From: Rhizobium sp. P38BS-XIX
GTDB lineage: Bacteria > Pseudomonadota > Alphaproteobacteria > Rhizobiales > Rhizobiaceae
Assembly: GCF_012641435.1 (NCBI RefSeq)
Contig: NZ_JABAIJ010000006.1
Location: forward strand, 372,001 to 436,000
Length of the DNA stretch: 64,000 bases
Direction of reading: 5' to 3'
The translations under genes and the position numbers were made by a program. The notes below the pieces were generated by a model that was given only the letters and a program-made list of their open reading frames with translations, was not told the origin of the DNA and did not search any database. Below are positions 27,679 through 35,528 of the stretch, in pieces (position 1 is the first letter of the stretch; the number at the start of each line of letters is the position of its first letter).

Positions 27679-27874
27679 GGGCGAGAAACTACCGTCTTCC
27701 GATCAGCAAGCTTCTCCGGGAAGAAAGGAAGAGATGACGACCATATGTGACAAAGGCAAGACCTGAATAAAAAAACAGCGCCAGCAACAATCGATTTTAT
27801 CAGTGACGATCTCAACCGGAAGATACATTATCGCTGCACTCTCTGCGAGTCCCGACGATTCCGGAACAGCTTGA

Positions 27875-28609
27875 GAACGAATCGGAGACGAATCGATGAC
27901 TCCATGAGGTTCCGCATTCGTTCACTACTACATATGGATTTCCAGCGAGAGAATCCCACCAAATCATGAATCGATTTTTCCATGCTTTTCGACGAGAAAC
28001 AGCGTCAAGCATTGAATCCTACCTAAATGACATTCGAGACGACACTATGGTTAATGATCTGTAAAGTCTTACGATTCTCTGTTTGCCGACAACCGGATTA
28101 ACGAATGGGCCAAAGCCGGAACGAATCGGAGACGAATCGCTGATTCCAATCGTTTCTACCTTTGTTCGCCACAACATGTAGTGGTTTTGAATTCACGACA
28201 TACCGGACTCTGAATGGTTGAGACGACGAATCCCGCCTGAATCATGGATTGCGATTAACCTTTAGGCGAGATCAGGCTGAGCGAAGCAAGAAACACAATC
28301 AAAGGATGCATTCATTAACACTTCGACCAAAGCCGGAACGAACGGGCGACGAATCGCTGACTGCGCCGCGTATTTCATTTGTTCACGGCTACATATTGTA
28401 GCTAGCCGCGAAATTATTTCGATATGGCCACGCCGCCTCAAAAGCATAGCCGTCGGAAACCTCTTAAAATTAACGATTACGCCTAGCGGTCACCACTTTT
28501 CGGCGATCGACCCGAGCGATTGTTGCATGGCGGAAGTTATGGGGAGGACAGGAAAGGGCATACCGTCATCAACCCAAGCCCAAACACGGAACGAATCACA
28601 GACGAATCG
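27875..28609. repeat. Four-copy degenerate long-period repeat
   Basis: A 21-nt core (GAACGAATC-N3-GACGAATCG in copies 1, 2 and 4) starts at 27875, 28118, 28336 and 28589. The spacings are 243, 218 and 253 nt. Copies 1 and 2 are identical over 21 nt. Similarity continues beyond the core: a TTYGTTC block and an ACATRTTGTAG-like palindrome about 45 nt downstream, and in copies 1 and 2 a GAATCCC...AAATCATGAAT / GAATCATGGAT block about 80-110 nt on. The function is unknown; tandem small RNAs or protein-binding sites are possible. Confidence 0.6.
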
Positions 28610-28778
28610 CCGACATCCAGGCTTTCCTGTTTCGTTCCCTACAAGCTATTGTATTATAACGATATTTTAACCATAGACACAGATCGATTTCCTGCTCGCT
28701 CCTAAAAACAATCGTCTGCTGCGTTATCGCTTCGCTGTTGTGGAAGCAGGCCTACATTCCGATTTTTATTTCTCAACC

Positions 28779-28803
28779 GGAACAATTCGAAGCGAGGCAA
28801 GTT
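28779..28803 (+). promoter_or_regulatory. Candidate general-stress (EcfG/RpoE2) promoter
   Basis: GGAAC at 28779-28783 is followed by 17 nt and GTT at 28801-28803, matching the alphaproteobacterial EcfG/RpoE2 consensus (GGAAC-N18/19-TT). It would give a leader of about 120 nt to the DUF3309 gene. Confidence 0.45.
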
Positions 28804-28933
28804 TCTACGATCAGAAATGCAAAGAACTCCGCTTGTTCGCAACGAACGGACCAAGCTGGAGCCGCTGAAATGTTTCGCCGGCTGCAGAAAGCTTCGGCGG
28901 AATATCAAGCAAGGGACACTGGAGGACACGGAA

Positions 28934-29089
28934 ATGCTTGGTACAGTATTGCTTGTCATACTCATTCTGCTGTTGATCGGCGCCTTTCCGAGCTGGGGTT
29001 ACAGCCGCGGTTGGGGCTATGGCCCATCCGGCGGTCTCGGGCTGGTCCTCGTCATTGTCCTCATACTGCTATTGATGGGGCGGATTTGA
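28934..29089 (+). CDS. DUF3309-type small membrane protein
   Basis: The 51-residue product is almost entirely two hydrophobic helices (LGTVLLVILILLLIGAF and LGLVLVIVLILLLMG) joined by a Trp/Tyr/Gly-rich turn (SWGYSRGWGYGPSGG). This is the hallmark of DUF3309 proteins, common in Rhizobiales and often stress-induced. The ATG at 28934 has GGAGG 8 nt upstream; an upstream in-frame extension to 28817 lacks one and is unlike the family. The upstream EcfG-type promoter fits a stress role. The molecular function is unknown. Confidence 0.8.
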   Translation: MLGTVLLVILILLLIGAFPSWGYSRGWGYGPSGGLGLVLVIVLILLLMGRI

Positions 29090-29136
29090 TCCGCTGAATG
29101 ATTATTCAAACCTCGCAACACCAGGGAGCTAAAACC

Positions 29137-29391
29137 ATGAAAAAGATCATTGTCGCGATTGCGCTCATCGGCGGGCTGGCATCTTGCACGTCGACCGAAA
29201 AAGGCACCGCCATCGGCGCCGGCACCGGTGCTTTGATTGGCGGCGTCGCCACCCACAGCTGGGGTGGCGCAGCGGTCGGCGCAGTCGCGGGCGGCGTCGT
29301 CGGCAATCTCATCGGTCGCTCCGAAGATCGCGCCGGCTACTGCATCTATCGCGACCGTTACGGCCGTCGCTACGAGGCTCGTTGCCGCTAA
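29137..29391 (+). CDS. Glycine-zipper small lipoprotein
   Basis: The 84-residue protein starts at the ATG with GGGAG 9 nt upstream. It has a lipoprotein signal (KKIIVAIALIGGLASC, Cys at residue 17), then a glycine-zipper membrane segment with alternating Gly/Ala (GTAIGAGTGALIGG and AVGAVAGGVVGNLIG), and a short basic, Tyr/Arg-rich end with a Cys pair (YCIYRDRYGRRYEARC). It resembles rhizobial YMGG/OsmB-like envelope lipoproteins. It sits about 50 nt after the DUF3309 gene and may share its promoter. A strong terminator follows. Confidence 0.8.
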   Translation: MKKIIVAIALIGGLASCTSTEKGTAIGAGTGALIGGVATHSWGGAAVGAVAGGVVGNLIGRSEDRAGYCIYRDRYGRRYEARCR

Positions 29392-29399
29392 CACGAAGC

Positions 29400-29444
29400 A
29401 TCATCACTGGCCGGCTGTTATCTAGCCGGCCAGTGATGATTTTC
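29400..29444 (+). terminator. Intrinsic terminator after the glycine-zipper gene
   Basis: A perfect 17-bp stem (29400-29416 with 29424-29440, 7-nt loop) is followed by TTTC. It closes the two-gene envelope unit. Confidence 0.8.
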
Positions 29445-29554
29445 AGAACATCAGCAAGATCGTTCGGGACGACAGAGCCCGACCGTTTCCGTCTCCCCGC
29501 ACCGACGCGCGGGCGGAGAGCAGAATAGCAGTGTTTTGAGAAAGGAACGGCATA

Positions 29555-29728
29555 ATGGCCGCAATCATCGCAAGCATTGCAGCAGTCGCACTCATCGGCA
29601 CCACATTTTATGTGCTCATCAGTGCGGCCAGGGCACGCTACAATGAAAAACGCGAGACGGCATTTGAAGCCGTCATTCTGGAATTCAAGCCGCGGCAACG
29701 CCAGGCGGCCAGCTCTGGCAGGCGTTGA
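29555..29728 (+). CDS. Small single-TM hypothetical protein (57 aa)
   Basis: The ATG at 29555 has AAAGGA 8 nt upstream. The product has one N-terminal membrane helix (AAIIASIAAVALIGTTFYVLI, seen as an unbroken hydrophobic stretch over residues 2-22) and a basic, cytoplasmic-type C-terminal half with an EKRETAFEAVILEFKPR segment. It is not recognised as a named family. Its stop lies 44 nt from the end of the convergent phbB gene. Gene support comes from the SD, start and clean topology rather than homology. Confidence 0.55.
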   Translation: MAAIIASIAAVALIGTTFYVLISAARARYNEKRETAFEAVILEFKPRQRQAASSGRR

Positions 29729-29771
29729 TTGCCGGCAGCCCGGCAATCTCCGTGGCGATCAAGACATAAAC

Positions 29772-30497
29772 CTAAACGACGAACTGACCGCCATTGGCGC
29801 TGATCGTCGATCCGGTGATGAAACCTGCATCGTCGCCGGCTAGAAAGACCGCGATGCGAGCAATTTCTTCCGGCTCGCCCAGGCGACCCACCGGGATTTG
29901 CGGGATGATTCGCTCGTTCAGAACCTTTTCCGGCACGGCCAGCACCATTTCCGTTCCAATGTAGCCGGGGCAAATGGCGTTGACCGTGATATTCTTGGCC
30001 GCACCTTCCTGCGCAAGCGCCTTGGTGAAACCGAGATCGCCGGCCTTCGCGGCGGAATAGTTCGCCTGTCCCATCTGCCCCTTCTGACCGTTGATCGAAG
30101 AGATGTTGATGACGCGGCCGAAGCTGCGATCACGCATGCCCTGCCAGACATGATGGGTCATGTTGAACAGGCCGGTGAGGTTGGTATTGATGACCTCATG
30201 CCACTGCTGTGGCGTCATCTTGTGGAACATGGCGTCACGGGTGATGCCGGCATTGTTGACCAGAACCTCGACATGACCGAGATCGTGCTCGACCTTGGCG
30301 ATACCCTTGCCGCACGCCTCATAGTCGCTCACGTCCCACTTGTAGACGGAGATGCCGGTGACCTCATGGAAAGCCCGGGCTTTCTCCTCGTTGCCGGCAT
30401 AAGTTGCCGCCACCTTGTAGCCTGCATTGCGCAGCGCCATCGAAATGGCCGCTCCGATACCGCGCGTTCCTCCGGTTACCAATGCCACCCTGCTCAT
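29772..30497 (-). CDS. phbB: Acetoacetyl-CoA reductase (NADPH)
   Basis: The 241-residue short-chain dehydrogenase reduces acetoacetyl-CoA to (R)-3-hydroxybutyryl-CoA for polyhydroxybutyrate synthesis. Motifs are the cofactor loop GGTRGIG (8-14), NNAGITRD (about 83-90), the catalytic Ser in ISSINGQKGQ and YSAAKAG (Tyr and Lys, about 148-154), and the C-terminal GSTISANGGQ found in PhbB. It follows phbA on the minus strand with about 100 nt between them, the usual phbAB operon. Confidence 0.95.
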   Translation of the reverse strand: MSRVALVTGGTRGIGAAISMALRNAGYKVAATYAGNEEKARAFHEVTGISVYKWDVSDYEACGKGIAKVEHDLGHVEVLVNNAGITRDAMFHKMTPQQWHEVINTNLTGLFNMTHHVWQGMRDRSFGRVINISSINGQKGQMGQANYSAAKAGDLGFTKALAQEGAAKNITVNAICPGYIGTEMVLAVPEKVLNERIIPQIPVGRLGEPEEIARIAVFLAGDDAGFITGSTISANGGQFVV

Positions 30498-30596
30498 GCG
30501 CCACTCCCCTTTGTTGCTGCGGGGACGGGAGACCGATCGTCAGGTCGCCCGCTCCGCTTTCATCGCATCTTCTGGAAATTTCGTCTGGAACGCGCT

Positions 30597-31778
30597 TCAG
30601 AGCGCCTCGAAGCACATGGCGACACCCATGCCGCCGCCGATGCACAGGGTAGCCAGCCCCTTGCGGGCGCCGCGACGCTTCATTTCGAACAGCAGCGTAT
30701 TGAGGATACGCGCGCCGGACGCGCCGATCGGATGGCCGATGGCGATGGCGCCGCCATTGACGTTGACGATCGACGTATCCCAACCGAGGTCCTTGTTGAC
30801 GGCGCAAGCCTGAGCGGCAAAAGCCTCGTTGGCTTCGACGAGATCGATATCGCCGACGGACCAGCCAGCCTTTTCCAGAGCCTTTCGCGATGCCGGGATC
30901 GGGCCAGTGCCCATGATCTGAGGATCGACGCCGGCGGTTGCCCAGGACACGATGCGGGCAAGCGGCTGGATGCCGCGGCGCGAAGCCTCGGCCTCGGTCA
31001 TCAGAACGGCGGCGGCAGCGCCGTCATTGAGGCCAGAAGCGTTGCCGGCGGTGACCGTGCCTTCCTTGTCGAAGGCTGGACGGAGCTTCACCATGGCGTC
31101 GATCGTCGCGCCGTGGCGGATATACTCGTCGGCATCGACGGTGACGTCGCCCTTGCGGGTCTGGATCGTGAAGGGGACGATCTCGTCCTTGAAGCGGCCT
31201 GCCTTCTGGGCAGCCTCTGCCTTGTTCTGCGAGGAAACGGCAAACTGATCCTGATCCTCACGCGAAAGTTGCCACTGGCGTGCGACGTTCTCGGCGGTGA
31301 TGCCCATGTGATAGCCATGGAAAGCATCCATAAGGCCGTCCTTGATCATGGTGTCGACCATTTTCATGTCGCCCATCTTGGTGCCGGCGCGAAGGTGCGC
31401 GGCGTGCGGCGCCATCGACATGGATTCCTGACCGCCTGCGACGATGATTTTCGCGTCCCCGGTCAGGATCTGCTGCATCCCGAGTGCGACGGCGCGCAGG
31501 CCGGAACCGCAAAGCTGGTTCACGCCCCAGGCGGTGGCCTCCTGCGGAATGCCAGCCTTCATGGCAGCCTGGCGAGCCGGGTTCTGGCCTTCGCCTGCCT
31601 GCAGCACCTGGCCGAGGATCACTTCGTCCACTTCCCTGGCTTCGACCCCTGCGCGCTCCAGCGCACCCTTGATGGCGGTCGCGCCGAGTTCATGAGCGGG
31701 GACGGTCGCAAATGCTCCGTTGAAGGAACCGACGGCCGTGCGGGCGGCGCTGGCGACGACGATGGATGTACTGCTCAT
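30597..31778 (-). CDS. phbA: Acetyl-CoA acetyltransferase (beta-ketothiolase)
   Basis: The 393-residue thiolase condenses two acetyl-CoA to acetoacetyl-CoA, the first step of PHB synthesis. The active-site Cys lies in NQLCGSGLRAV (near residue 89), the His in IGHPIGASGARI (near 349) and the second Cys in LCIGGGMG (near 379). The frame extends to 31826, but the ATG at 31778 is preceded by GAGGAGG and gives the normal length and N-terminus. It is divergent from phaR, which probably regulates PHB functions. Confidence 0.95.
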   Translation of the reverse strand: MSSTSIVVASAARTAVGSFNGAFATVPAHELGATAIKGALERAGVEAREVDEVILGQVLQAGEGQNPARQAAMKAGIPQEATAWGVNQLCGSGLRAVALGMQQILTGDAKIIVAGGQESMSMAPHAAHLRAGTKMGDMKMVDTMIKDGLMDAFHGYHMGITAENVARQWQLSREDQDQFAVSSQNKAEAAQKAGRFKDEIVPFTIQTRKGDVTVDADEYIRHGATIDAMVKLRPAFDKEGTVTAGNASGLNDGAAAAVLMTEAEASRRGIQPLARIVSWATAGVDPQIMGTGPIPASRKALEKAGWSVGDIDLVEANEAFAAQACAVNKDLGWDTSIVNVNGGAIAIGHPIGASGARILNTLLFEMKRRGARKGLATLCIGGGMGVAMCFEAL

Positions 31779-32020
31779 GGAAGCCTCCTCACAAAAATGA
31801 ACGTGTATATGAGGCGAAACTGTCAAAGCTTTGCGCCGGAGTCAAACTGCAAGAAATCCCCGGCCGCAGATTTCATGAAGCCGTCACTGCCCACGAGAAA
31901 TGCAATCAAAGGAAAGGGCTTGCCGCATCGCACAAACCGATTGTCACCAAGCTTCTTTTGCGTCTACACTCGGCGGTGGAGGAGTATTCCATACAATCAG
32001 ACGGGGCCAGGAGACTGATA

Positions 32021-32593
32021 ATGGCAAAAAATGAGGGCCAGATCGTAATCAAGAAATACGCCAATCGCCGCCTATACAACACTGGCACCAGCACATACGT
32101 GACGCTGGATGACCTGGCGGAGATGGTCAAGAAGGGTGAGGAATTTACCGTACAGGATGCCAAGAGCGGTGAGGATATTACGCATTCCGTCCTGACGCAG
32201 ATTATTTTCGAGCAGGAATCGAAGACCGGAAACACGCTGCTGCCAATCTCTTTCCTGCGGCAGTTGATCGGCTACTACGGCGATCAGATGCAGATGGTCG
32301 TGCCGAGCTTCCTCGAGCATTCCATGCGCTCCTTCACCGAACAGCAGACCCAGATGCGCGAGCAGATCAATCGTGCCTTCGGCGAAACGCCGCTCGGCAA
32401 GAACCTGCAATTGCCCATGCAGATGGTCGAGGAGCAGGTTCGCCGCAACACCGAGATGTTCCAGCAGGCCATGCAGATGTTTTCGCCTTTCATGAAGCAG
32501 CCGGCGAAAGAAACACGCAAGGCGGAAGCCAAGGATATCGACGAACTGAAAGAACAGCTTCGCGCCATGCAGAGCAAGCTGGACAGCCTCTGA
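32021..32593 (+). CDS. phaR: Polyhydroxyalkanoate synthesis repressor PhaR
   Basis: The 190-residue regulator has the PHB/PHA accumulation regulator DNA-binding domain at its N-terminus (IVIKKYANRRLYNT, STYVTLDDLAEMV, about residues 7-45), followed by the PHB_acc repeat region (DVTHSVLTQI-like segment and LLPISFLRQLI) and a Gln/Met-rich helical C-terminal half that binds PHB granules. The ATG at 32021 has CAGGAG 8 nt upstream; the longer frame from 31766 lacks this. It is divergent from phbAB. PhaR represses phasin and other PHB genes until granules titrate it. Confidence 0.93.
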   Translation: MAKNEGQIVIKKYANRRLYNTGTSTYVTLDDLAEMVKKGEEFTVQDAKSGEDITHSVLTQIIFEQESKTGNTLLPISFLRQLIGYYGDQMQMVVPSFLEHSMRSFTEQQTQMREQINRAFGETPLGKNLQLPMQMVEEQVRRNTEMFQQAMQMFSPFMKQPAKETRKAEAKDIDELKEQLRAMQSKLDSL

Positions 32594-32695
32594 AACGGAC
32601 CTCGCATCCAAGGCGGATGCGAGCGCTTCCACGGCTCTTTTCTCAAGGAATTTCAGTTTCTCAAGAAATTTCAGGCCCAAACGAAAGCGCAAAAT

Positions 32696-32726
32696 AAAAA
32701 AGGCTGGCGAAACGCCAGCCTTTTTT
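32696..32726. terminator. Bidirectional terminator between phaR and rpmF
   Basis: A perfect 14-bp stem (32696-32709 with 32713-32726) with A/T runs on both sides and a 3-nt loop serves the convergent phaR and rpmF genes. Confidence 0.88.
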
Positions 32727-32752
32727 ATTCATGCCATCAAGGCAGCGCTGAA

Positions 32753-32938
32753 TTATGCGCTTTCCTTCGGCGTCAGGACCTGGCGGCCACGGTACATACC
32801 GGTCTTCAGATCGATATGGTGCGGGCGGCGCAGTTCGCCGGAGTTCTTGTCTTCAACGTAGGTCGAAGCCTTCAGTGCGTCAGCCGAACGGCGCATACCG
32901 CGCTTGGACGGGCTCGTTTTTCTCTTCGGTACAGCCAT
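32753..32938 (-). CDS. rpmF: 50S ribosomal protein L32
   Basis: The 61-residue protein starts MAVPKRKTSPSKRGMRRS, the L32 signature. The alphaproteobacterial form lacks the zinc-ribbon cysteines, as seen here (no Cys). The frame runs back to 33001, but the ATG at 32938 gives the universal N-terminus. It is followed on its strand by the shared terminator. Confidence 0.97.
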   Translation of the reverse strand: MAVPKRKTSPSKRGMRRSADALKASTYVEDKNSGELRRPHHIDLKTGMYRGRQVLTPKESA

Positions 32939-33118
32939 TTTCGTTACTCCACTTTGCGGATGAAACATGTTAGCGGCCAGCCAGGCGGCCGAAACAGACA
33001 TGCATCAATTTCGGAAATTGGGGCGGCTTATACATGGCGGATGGGGCTTTGACCAGTCCCTTCCAGCATTTTTTGGCCGCCACGTCCGATTCAGACGCGA
33101 TGGTGCCGAATCAGCGGT

Positions 33119-33766
33119 TCAGGCCTCCTCCTCCGGCACGATCCACGTTTCCTGCAGCGCCGCTTCCTCCCACTTCTTCCATGCGGGCAGCGCCTTCATC
33201 GCAGCCATATAATCCTTCGTGTCCGCGGAGGTCGCTATATCGTATTTTTCAAAGCGGCTGACGACCGGCGCGAACATCGCATCCGCTCCCGAAAATGCGC
33301 CAAACAGGAATGGCCCGCCGGAGCGGGAGCGTGCCTCTTGCCAGATCGTTTCGATCCGCGCGACATCCTCCATGACGCCTTCGGGCAAATCGAGGCGGCT
33401 CACCGGGCGCCGCATGTTCATCGGGCAGGCATTGCGCAACGCGCGAAAGCCCGACAGCATTTCCATACTGTAGGCGCGTGCCAGAGCCCGTGACTGCCTG
33501 TCCTTCGGCAAAAGCCCGGCATCGGGGAAAAGCTCGGCCACATATTCGATAATCGCAAGCGATTCCCAGATCTTGAATTCGCCATGGGCAAGCATCGGCA
33601 CCCGGCCCGTCGGCGAAACCGCCCGGATATTCGGGTTGCCAGCAGGAAAATCGAAGGGGATCAGCACCTCCTCGAAGGCAACACCGCATCCCTCAAGCGC
33701 GATCCAGGGCCGGAATGACCAAGAAGAATAATTCTTGTTGCCGATATAGAGGGTCAGCTTGTCCAT
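33119..33766 (-). CDS. Glutathione S-transferase family protein
   Basis: The 215-residue soluble protein has an N-terminal thioredoxin-like GST domain (LYIGNKNYSSWSFRPW, residues 5-20, with Ser as probable catalytic residue; then PNIRAVSPTGRVPML and WESLAIIEYVAE holding the GSH-binding region) and an all-helical C-terminal domain. The NKNYSSWS opening marks the maleylacetoacetate-isomerase-like/YfcF-related subgroup. The substrate is unknown. It lies 19 nt upstream of nothing co-directional except the DUF1868 gene, which precedes it on the same strand. Confidence 0.88.
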   Translation of the reverse strand: MDKLTLYIGNKNYSSWSFRPWIALEGCGVAFEEVLIPFDFPAGNPNIRAVSPTGRVPMLAHGEFKIWESLAIIEYVAELFPDAGLLPKDRQSRALARAYSMEMLSGFRALRNACPMNMRRPVSRLDLPEGVMEDVARIETIWQEARSRSGGPFLFGAFSGADAMFAPVVSRFEKYDIATSADTKDYMAAMKALPAWKKWEEAALQETWIVPEEEA

Positions 33767-33785
33767 GTTCCCTGCTCCCTTGCTG

Positions 33786-34505
33786 CTATTTGGCGTCGAA
33801 GACCAGAAGCTCTTCGAAATGGTTCATATCCTCAAAAGAGCAGAAAGCCGGCGGCCGCAGCTCCAGAACGGGCACCTCGGCGCGAAGCTCGGCGGCCACC
33901 TCGTCGAGCATGGCCTGCCAGCGTGGCAGCGCCTCGTCCGACAAACGCTCGATGACATAGGTGAAGGTGATGTGAAAGGCATAGGTTTCATGATCGGCAT
34001 GACGATAGCCCAGAAGATCGGCCAGCGCATCGCGCCATTGGCGCATGATCTTGCGATCTGCTTCCGTCGCGCCGTCGACTAGGAGACCGCTCGGACGCGC
34101 CTTCATCACGGCCACCTTGAATGGATCGCGCATGGAGAAGGTCTTCAGCCGCTCATCCATGATCTCCGTCATCTCGTCGATCGGCGTATCGAGCGGCAGA
34201 TCTGGCGGCCAGTGGGGCTGCGTCCGCCGATATTCGATGATGCCCTGAAACAGGGTCATGTGCAGGCTGGAGACGGGCGTGAAGGCAAATTGCCCTGCTT
34301 CCGGCATCGCGAGATATTTCTCCCGCGCAGCAACCAACGCTCGCTGTGTCCTCGTCCCCTCCATCACATGACAGACGACGGTATTGCCGGGCTCTGGCTG
34401 AAATACACCAGAGATATTGTATCGCGTGCCGAGATGCCTCGGCAGCTCTGGATGCAGGCTCTTGGAGTATTGCAGCAGTTCGGGCGAAAAGGCGGAGAAA
34501 TCCAT
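33786..34505 (-). CDS. DUF1868 protein, 2H-phosphoesterase-like
   Basis: The 239-residue protein carries two His-x-Thr motifs, SLHMTLFQ (about residues 81-88) and YAFHITFTY (about 175-183), the catalytic signature of the 2H phosphoesterase (LigT-like) superfamily. Together with the N-terminal GTRYN segment this fits DUF1868. A role in cleaving cyclic phosphates of nucleotides or RNA is possible but unproven. It ends 19 nt before the GST gene and may form an operon with it. Confidence 0.75.
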   Translation of the reverse strand: MDFSAFSPELLQYSKSLHPELPRHLGTRYNISGVFQPEPGNTVVCHVMEGTRTQRALVAAREKYLAMPEAGQFAFTPVSSLHMTLFQGIIEYRRTQPHWPPDLPLDTPIDEMTEIMDERLKTFSMRDPFKVAVMKARPSGLLVDGATEADRKIMRQWRDALADLLGYRHADHETYAFHITFTYVIERLSDEALPRWQAMLDEVAAELRAEVPVLELRPPAFCSFEDMNHFEELLVFDAK

Positions 34506-34601
34506 GAGGCTTGTCCGATCGACATTGGCAGGTCATCCGCCCTTACGTTACGAGCAAGAATGCCAGATGACGATCATCCGATCGAACGACAAGTTCTGAT
34601 C

Positions 34602-35363
34602 TCAATCATAAAGGCATTTGATATATGCATCGGCGTTGTGCGCCCTGCGCTGGATCAGGGAAGCGAGCTGGCTCAGACCCCGCCCCGGCTTGCTCGCCAC
34701 GCGATCGATCGGGTTCGGCAGCGACACGGCAAGAAGCGCGGCCTGGCGTGCCGTCAATTTGGATGCCGGCACTTTGAAATGGTAGCGCGCCGCAGCCTCG
34801 ATGCCGTAGATGCCAGGCCCCCACTCCGCAACGTTGAGATAGAGCTCCATCATCCGGCGTTTCGACCAAACCGCGGAGGCGGAGACGGCCAAGGGCAGTT
34901 CCAGCGTCTTGCGCACGAAGGAGCGGCTGTTCCAGAGAAACAGGTTCTTCACGGTCTGCATGGGAATGGTGCTGCCGCCGCGCGTGGATTTACCCTGCAG
35001 CGTCTCCTGCACCAGCATCCGCATCTCGCCCCAATCGACGCCGCCATGGAAACAGAACTGGCCGTCTTCGGACACCATCACCGATTTCACCAGCACCGGT
35101 GCGATATTGTCGAGCGAAACCCAACGTCGGTCATATCCCTGAAACGTCGCAGCATCGCGCAACATCAGCGTCGAAATGGGATGAATGAACGGCAACAGAT
35201 AGAAAACGATGAGAACATAGGGCAGCAGCAACAGGCCGATCAGCACGAGAACGATGCGCTGCCAGAGAGGACGATCCCGAAAGCGCGCCAAAAGGGAGGT
35301 CCGTTGCGGCACCTCGGCTTCCTCCTCATTGTCCGTCGATATGTCCAATTGCCTGACGTCCAC
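34602..35363 (-). CDS. mtgA: Monofunctional biosynthetic peptidoglycan transglycosylase
   Basis: The 253-residue enzyme polymerises lipid II glycan strands. It has one N-terminal TM helix (IVLVLIGLLLLPYVLIVFYL split, about residues 36-56) and a GT51 domain: catalytic Glu in VMVSEDGQFCFHGG (about 96-109), the donor-site GGSTIPMQTVKNLFL, and the second Glu in MMELYLNVAEWGPGIYGIEAA. The N-terminal acidic stretch (STDNEEEAEVPQ) is cytoplasmic. The start is a GTG with GGAG 5 nt upstream. It is divergent from the prenyl synthase, which supplies the carrier lipid pathway. Confidence 0.94.
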   Translation of the reverse strand: MDVRQLDISTDNEEEAEVPQRTSLLARFRDRPLWQRIVLVLIGLLLLPYVLIVFYLLPFIHPISTLMLRDAATFQGYDRRWVSLDNIAPVLVKSVMVSEDGQFCFHGGVDWGEMRMLVQETLQGKSTRGGSTIPMQTVKNLFLWNSRSFVRKTLELPLAVSASAVWSKRRMMELYLNVAEWGPGIYGIEAAARYHFKVPASKLTARQAALLAVSLPNPIDRVASKPGRGLSQLASLIQRRAHNADAYIKCLYD

Positions 35364-35528
35364 GGTCGCTCCATCCCGGCACGGCTTTTCAATGCATCCG
35401 GGAAACGCTCTGATGCTTTACCCGTCATACCGTCTACATAAAGCAATGACCAGAGTGCGACGTCATTCCCCACCCGGCTGTTGACAATTCTCGTTGCCAG
35501 CCACCGCCTCTCATGCCAAACAGCGGCC

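Larger units (their letters stand above)
27679..28933. other. Gene-poor AT-richer stretch
   Basis: About 1.25 kb with no supportable protein gene. The only frames of 60-90 codons lack ribosome-binding sites and family features. It holds a fourfold degenerate repeat (27875-28609) and, at its right end, a stress-type promoter upstream of the DUF3309 gene. Confidence 0.55.

Noticed and set aside
28118..28150. EcfG promoters inside the repeats
   Set aside because: GGAAC is present in copies 2-4, but no GTT follows at the required 16-18-nt spacing.
27700..28730. oriC or iteron-plasmid origin reading of the repeats
   Set aside because: No DnaA boxes, no rep or par gene nearby, and repeat spacing of 218-253 nt is too long for iterons.
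29898..32018. 706-codon plus-strand open frame
   Set aside because: It is antisense across phbB, phbA and their spacer; it has no family features and crosses two confident genes.
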